A stretch of DNA of 9,353 bases, from assembly GCA_900557505.1 (NCBI GenBank), contig USTC01000024.1:1-9353 (forward strand), given 5' to 3'. The position numbers and the translations under genes were made by a program. Of the stretch, positions 6,207 to 9,353 are shown piece by piece. The first letter of the stretch is position 1; each line of letters opens with the position of its first letter. Source of the stretch: an uncultured Collinsella sp. GTDB taxonomy: Bacteria; Actinomycetota; Coriobacteriia; Coriobacteriales; Coriobacteriaceae. The notes under the pieces were generated by a model. It saw only the letters and a list, made by a program, of their open reading frames with translations, made no database searches and was not told where the DNA came from.

Positions 6207-6258
6207 CAGCATGCTGTGATTACTTGCCGGCAAAGTCAATTTAACATAAACTGTTAAA
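6207..6258. promoter_or_regulatory. Divergent control region with three palindromes
   Basis: Between the divergent peptide operon and the DUF2975 gene lie three symmetrical sites. They are TTTAACA and TGTTAAA separated by five bases (6240-6258), the perfect palindrome TTGCCGGCAA (6224-6233), and the perfect palindrome CAGCATGCTG (6207-6216). A possible -35 (TTGACT, minus strand, 6239-6234) for the peptide operon sits between the first two; its -10 at 17 bases would be the weak CAGCAT. Such sites suit binding by dimeric repressors such as the Xre-type protein encoded nearby. No convincing promoter was found for the plus strand. Confidence 0.45.
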
Positions 6259-6295
6259 AAGTAACCTGAGTTTTTTAAATTCTTCGGAGGTTATT

Positions 6296-6808
6296 ATGAG
6301 TTCCGACAATCGCACTCCCCGGCTTCATTCCTTCCGCATCGCATGTGCGATAGCCTCTGCGACCCTTTGCGCCACCGCCATCGCACAAGTGGCGTTCTCC
6401 TTAAAGCCAGCAATCGAAGTGCTCGACAACCCTGTAATTGCAGACTCCCCCGCGTATCCAGCCCTTGCGATCTCGACATTGGTCCCTGCCGTCATCGGTA
6501 TCGCTACGACCATCCTCAGCGCCGTTCTCGTGTGGACGATCAAGAGCGGAGACCCCTTCAAGAAAGGGTCTGCGACATGCTTGAAGGTGCTCGGCATTCT
6601 CTTCGTTGTTCAAGCTGCCACCAGCCTCTACGCCGGCTCACTCAAAACCTCCGTTTCGATGTTTGGCGGCGAGGGGGCCGTCGGCGCCCAAGAGATCGCT
6701 TCATCATTCGATTGGACCTCTCTGGTTCTCGGCATCGTCCTGTTCATGCTTTCCCAGCTCTTCTTGTACGCCCGAGAGCTGTACCTCGACTCCGACGAGA
6801 TTGCGTAA
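6296..6808 (+). CDS. DUF2975 family integral membrane protein
   Basis: This is a 170-residue protein with four hydrophobic segments at about 13-34, 57-81, 94-115 and 140-158. It ends in LFLYARELYLDSDEIA, matching the usual DUF2975 (YoaS-like) C-terminal pattern of an aromatic/Gly residue, E-L and then an acidic DE. Proteins of this family are almost always encoded directly before a small Xre-type regulator, as here, and are thought to act as membrane partners that modulate the regulator. The exact role is unknown. The start is ATG 6296 with CGGAGG five bases upstream. The regulator gene begins nine bases after its stop, so the two form one transcription unit. It is divergent from the peptide operon and shares its control region. 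Confidence 0.85.
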   Translation: MSSDNRTPRLHSFRIACAIASATLCATAIAQVAFSLKPAIEVLDNPVIADSPAYPALAISTLVPAVIGIATTILSAVLVWTIKSGDPFKKGSATCLKVLGILFVVQAATSLYAGSLKTSVSMFGGEGAVGAQEIASSFDWTSLVLGIVLFMLSQLFLYARELYLDSDEIA

Positions 6809-6817
6809 GGAAACGCC

Positions 6818-7069
6818 ATGCCCGTAATTGTTCGCCTCGACAAGATCATGGCCGAGCGAAAGATTTCCTCGAACGAACTTGCCGAAAGGATTGGAACCAC
6901 GCCCGTGAACCTGTCCCGTATAAAAAAAGGGCATATTCGCGGCATTCGCTTCAACACACTCGAGCAGCTATGCCTCGCCCTTCGTTGCCAACCCGGAGAC
7001 CTTCTCGAAGTCATGAGCGAAGAGGATGCCCGAAAGGAGTTCGGACTCGATTGGTCCGCCGAGGATTAG
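6818..7069 (+). CDS. Xre/YozG-type helix-turn-helix regulator
   Basis: This 83-residue DNA-binding protein consists almost wholly of one HTH_Xre domain: RLDKIMAERKISSNELAERI, then GTTPVNLSRIKKGHIRGIRF (recognition helix near 29-37), then LEQLCLALRCQPGDLLE. The CQPGDLLE ending is typical of the YozG family, which pairs with DUF2975 proteins. It likely autoregulates its own unit and may act on the divergent peptide operon through the palindromes. AAGGAA lies just upstream and overlaps the end of the DUF2975 gene's stop region. The last residues (GLDWSAED) run into DNA of the recombinase fragment, in the same frame past TAG 7067, so the original C-terminus may have been changed by the junction. 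Confidence 0.9.
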   Translation: MPVIVRLDKIMAERKISSNELAERIGTTPVNLSRIKKGHIRGIRFNTLEQLCLALRCQPGDLLEVMSEEDARKEFGLDWSAED

Positions 7070-7903
7070 AGGGCGGTCGTACTCGCCCTGCACACGGGGA
7101 TGCGAATCGGCGAGGTCTGCGGCCTTCGGTGGTGCGATGTGGATTTCGAGACGGGCCTGATCTCGATCAGGCACTCGGTGGCGTACGCGAAGGGGATGGG
7201 TTCGTTCATCAAGGACACCAAGACCCATGACGCCAGGGGCATCCCCATCGACCCGGTCGGCCTGCTCCCCTTCCTGAAGGAGATCCACGAGATCGACCGC
7301 GGGAAGCTGCGCTCGCGCAACCTTACCGGGGCGGTCGAGATCGGGAACTGCTACATCCTGTCGGAGCCGGGCGCGACCTTCGCGACGACAAGCTATATCC
7401 GCAGGGCGTTCAAGACGTTCTCGGAGACCAACGGCCTCATGGGCACCAACGACGAGCTGATCACGTTCCACGGCCTGCGCCACACGTTCGCCACGCAGTG
7501 GATCCGCCAGGGCGGCGATATCAAGGCGCTCCAATCGATCCTCGGGCACAAGGACGCCATGGCGACGCTCAACGTCTACGCCGACATCGAGCCAATCTCC
7601 AAAATCCATAACATGCTGCGCGTCTCGCCGTGCCTCTGGCGCGGGTACCTCGGGCCGAGGGTCGATCCGGGACCCATGTTCCAGCAGAGAATCCAGGAGT
7701 CCATCGAGACGCTCCAGGCGTTCGGCTACGGCGTCACCGAGCCGGACGACCGAAATATCGTCATACGCGACGTGAAGACGATCAGTCGGCTCTACCCCAC
7801 CGAGTACGCCGCGGTGCTGGGCCCATCCCAACTGAGGTCACGGTGGTCCGATAGGGGCGCCGCCCGCGGCATGCGCCGCGGAGCGGTATCCCCTACCGAA
7901 TAG
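7070..7903 (+). pseudogene. Tyrosine recombinase (phage-type integrase), catalytic domain only, N-terminus missing
   Basis: Homology starts at RAVVLALHTGMRIGEVCGLRW, right after the regulator's TAG and in the same frame. All catalytic residues are visible, numbered from the ATG at 7100: Arg 2 (TGMRIGE), Lys 41 in the beta-hairpin (KDTKTHDARGIPI), His 124 and Arg 127 (HGLRHTFAT), His 150 (LGHKD) and nucleophile Tyr 160 (NVYAD). The arm-binding and SAM-like core-binding domains (normally 150-200 residues) are absent. The ATG at 7100 has no ribosome binding site and cuts into the first catalytic helix. After the Tyr the frame runs on for 107 more residues (including FQQRIQESIETLQAFGYG), far longer than usual, and this tail is not recognised. 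It is most likely the remnant of the integrase that brought this region. No tRNA or att repeat was seen beside it. Confidence 0.85.
7864..7881 (+). repeat. Perfect GC-rich hairpin near the end of the integrase frame
   Basis: CCGCGGC (7864-7870) and GCCGCGG (7875-7881) form a seven-pair stem with a four-base loop. It lies inside the unrecognised 3' tail of the recombinase frame, suggesting that this end may not be true coding sequence. Confidence 0.5.
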
Positions 7904-7904
7904 T

Positions 7905-7923
7905 GGGGGATGCCCCCCGTTTT
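7905..7923 (+). terminator. Possible terminator after the recombinase fragment
   Basis: GGGGG (7905-7909) and CCCCC (7913-7917) form a short hairpin followed by CCG and then TTTT. An alternative pairing of ATCCCC (7889-7894) with GGGGAT (7906-7911) is possible. It begins two bases past the TAG of the frame. Bases 7924-8124 hold no gene I can support; GTTCGGCTGA occurs twice (near 7948 and 7987). Confidence 0.45.
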
Positions 7924-8124
7924 CAGTTTGGAATCGGCGGTCGGAGGCGTTCGGCTGACTGCGGGAACGGCCTATCCGCTCGATGTGTTCGGCTGAGTTC
8001 GGAAATCAACCCAACACGAGCTGGACGCGCGCCAGACGGCTCTTCCCCATGCGGCCTGCCCCCTCACGCTCATGTTGCAGACATGTAACGCCGCAGCGAG
8101 CGACCCCTTTTTTTGCGCCAGACA

Positions 8125-8147
8125 GGTACAATGATGAACACTGTACC
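8125..8147 (+). promoter_or_regulatory. Possible -10 element and operator before the UPF0237 gene
   Basis: TACAAT at 8127-8132 is a good -10 hexamer, but no clear -35 lies 16-18 bases upstream. It sits inside the inverted repeat GGTACA (8125-8130) and TGTACC (8142-8147) with an 11-base spacer, which could be a repressor site. It is about 60 bases before the gene start. Confidence 0.35.
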
Positions 8148-8192
8148 GTAGCGGAGCGCCCCGCGCGCCGCAACCACGCGAAAGGGTTTCCC

Positions 8193-8480
8193 ATGGCCGA
8201 GATCTCGTCCTCCCGCATCGTCATCACCGTCCTTGGCAAGAACCGCCCCGGTATCGTCGCCGGCGTCACCCGTGTTCTGGGCGAGGCCAACGTCGACATC
8301 CGCGACATTACGCAGTCCATTATCGAGGACATCTTCACCATGACCATGCTGGCCGACACCGCCGAGTCCAAGCTCGACTTCGCCGAGCTGCAGAAGGCCC
8401 TGGCCGAGGCCGGCGAGCTTTCGGGCGTCAACGTGTCCATCCAGCGCGAGGACGTCTTTAACTTTATGTACCGCCTGTAG
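8193..8480 (+). CDS. UPF0237 ACT-domain protein
   Basis: This 95-residue protein is a single ACT domain: VITVLGKNRPGIVAGVTRVL at the start, the ligand-type loop ANVDIRDITQSI, and an ending with EDVFNFMYRL. This matches the UPF0237 family, small proteins thought to sense amino acids or other small molecules; the ligand is unknown. In many bacteria the gene sits before a UPF0210 (DUF711) gene; here it precedes citrate synthase, 76 bases downstream. The start is ATG 8193 with AAAGGG upstream. Earlier in-frame ATGs upstream lie in non-conserved sequence and were not chosen. Confidence 0.92.
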   Translation: MAEISSSRIVITVLGKNRPGIVAGVTRVLGEANVDIRDITQSIIEDIFTMTMLADTAESKLDFAELQKALAEAGELSGVNVSIQREDVFNFMYRL

Positions 8481-8556
8481 CGAACAATCCGCCCGGGGCA
8501 GCTTGACGTCATATCGTCCAAGCGCGCGGCCCCAAGCGGACCGGAGAGGAGCGCGC

Positions 8557-9353
8557 ATGGCCTACGACGCCAAGAAAATCTACTACCGCTTCGACGATCA
8601 CCTGAGCCGCCTGGTTTTGGATTACGAGGCGAGCCGTCAGATTTCGCCCGAAAGCGAAAACCTCTACCACGGCCTGCCGACCGCCCCGTACGATGAGGGC
8701 TTGTTCGTGGAGCACAACGTCAAGCGCGGCCTGCGCAATGCCGACGGCTCGGGCGTGGTCGCGGGTCTTACCCGCATCTCGGATGTGCATGGCTACAACA
8801 AGGTCGACGGAAAGGTCGTGCCCGATCAGGGCAAACTCACGCTTCGCGGCTACAGCATCGAGGACCTGGTCAACAACGCCCAGGCCGAGGATCGCTATGG
8901 CTACGAAGAGGTCGCCTACCTGCTCATCACGGGCTCGCTGCCCACCAAAGAGGAACTCGACGGTTTTTGCGAACGCCTGGGTGCTTTTAGGCATCTGAGC
9001 GACGAATACGTCCGCGAGTTCCCCATGACCACGGTGTCGTCGAGCATCATGAATGTGCTTCAGCGCGCCGTGCTGCTGCTCTATGCCTTCGACGCCGAGC
9101 CCGACGCCATTACACCCGAGCACGAAATTGACGTCGCCATTTCCATGCTCGCACGTCTCCCGCGCATCGCCGCCTTCGCCCACATGGCCTCGATTGCCAA
9201 GCTTCGCGGCTCCGAGGTTCACGTGCCGCACCCCACGCCCGGCCTCTCCACCGCCGAGACCATTCTGCAGGTCCTGCGCGGCGGCATGGCGTTCACCCGC
9301 GATGAGGCGATGCTGCTCGACGTGATGCTCATGCTGCATGCCGAGCACGGCGG
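8557..9353 (+). CDS. gltA: Citrate synthase, N-terminal part (cut by window edge)
   Basis: Citrate synthase condenses acetyl-CoA and oxaloacetate to citrate, the entry step of the TCA cycle. Visible are residues 1-265 of a protein expected to be near 430-460. Family signatures are TRISDVHGYNKVDGK, then KLTLRGYSIEDL (the usual L.YRGY-type block), EEVAYLLITGSLPTKEEL, and the active-site stretch ending HAEHGG at the window edge, whose second His (264) corresponds to the catalytic His. The long N-terminus before GLRNADGSGV is typical of the citrate/2-methylcitrate synthases of anaerobic Gram-positives. The start is ATG 8557 with GGAGAGGA six bases upstream. A 2-methylcitrate synthase is possible but less likely. 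Confidence 0.93.
   Translation, partial: MAYDAKKIYYRFDDHLSRLVLDYEASRQISPESENLYHGLPTAPYDEGLFVEHNVKRGLRNADGSGVVAGLTRISDVHGYNKVDGKVVPDQGKLTLRGYSIEDLVNNAQAEDRYGYEEVAYLLITGSLPTKEELDGFCERLGAFRHLSDEYVREFPMTTVSSSIMNVLQRAVLLLYAFDAEPDAITPEHEIDVAISMLARLPRIAAFAHMASIAKLRGSEVHVPHPTPGLSTAETILQVLRGGMAFTRDEAMLLDVMLMLHAEHG

Noticed and set aside
6252..6280. TGTTAA and TTAAAT as a plus-strand promoter for the DUF2975 gene
   Set aside because: The -35 match is poor and the start would fall on the ribosome binding site.
6968..7831. 287-codon minus-strand frame over the integrase
   Set aside because: The plus strand has the full recombinase catalytic signature; this frame is a GC-rich shadow.
7904..8192. Possible tRNA or att site near the integrase fragment
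   Set aside because: No cloverleaf-like sequence or long direct repeat could be found by eye.
8509..9348. 279-codon minus-strand frame over citrate synthase
   Set aside because: Shadow of a strongly recognisable enzyme on the plus strand.

Overview
The window looks like chromosome of a coriobacterial actinobacterium, most likely Collinsella or a close relative. This is judged from the high G+C content, the SecA N-terminal sequence, the ribosomal protein L31 with a long alanine-rich tail, and the pairing of a UPF0237 ACT protein with a citrate synthase. No database search was possible, so the genus is an inference.

Layout. The left edge holds the N-terminal third of secA (minus strand) and rpmE (minus strand, with its own promoter, structured leader and terminator). 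The right edge holds a UPF0237 ACT-domain gene and the first 265 codons of a citrate synthase (both plus strand). Between these housekeeping blocks (about 1.56 to 7.92 kb) lies an accessory region built of functional genes and wreckage.

Reading left to right, the accessory region contains five parts. (1) A decayed BrnT/BrnA-type toxin-antitoxin pair. The toxin is split by a 98-bp insertion with terminal inverted repeats, and the antitoxin has an in-frame TAG. (2) A minus-strand operon encoding a small secreted peptide, a large permease made of two fused homologous halves, an ABC ATPase, a 46-codon relic of a second ABC ATPase, and a membrane-anchored 141-residue protein. It ends at a strong hairpin terminator. 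(3) A divergent control region with three palindromes. (4) A plus-strand DUF2975 membrane protein with a small Xre/YozG-type regulator. (5) A tyrosine-recombinase fragment with all catalytic residues but no N-terminal domain, starting directly after the regulator's stop codon.

How it may work. The minus-strand operon resembles in layout the lactococcin-972-type bacteriocin loci (secreted peptide, large double-domain membrane protein, ABC ATPase). The peptide here is cysteine-containing and only distantly similar, so this is best treated as a candidate undescribed secreted-peptide and ABC-transporter system. A hairpin between peptide and permease could set their expression ratio. The divergent DUF2975/Xre pair is the obvious candidate regulator. 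The recombinase fragment, the broken toxin-antitoxin pair and the truncated second ATPase suggest that the region arrived by horizontal transfer and has since been trimmed.
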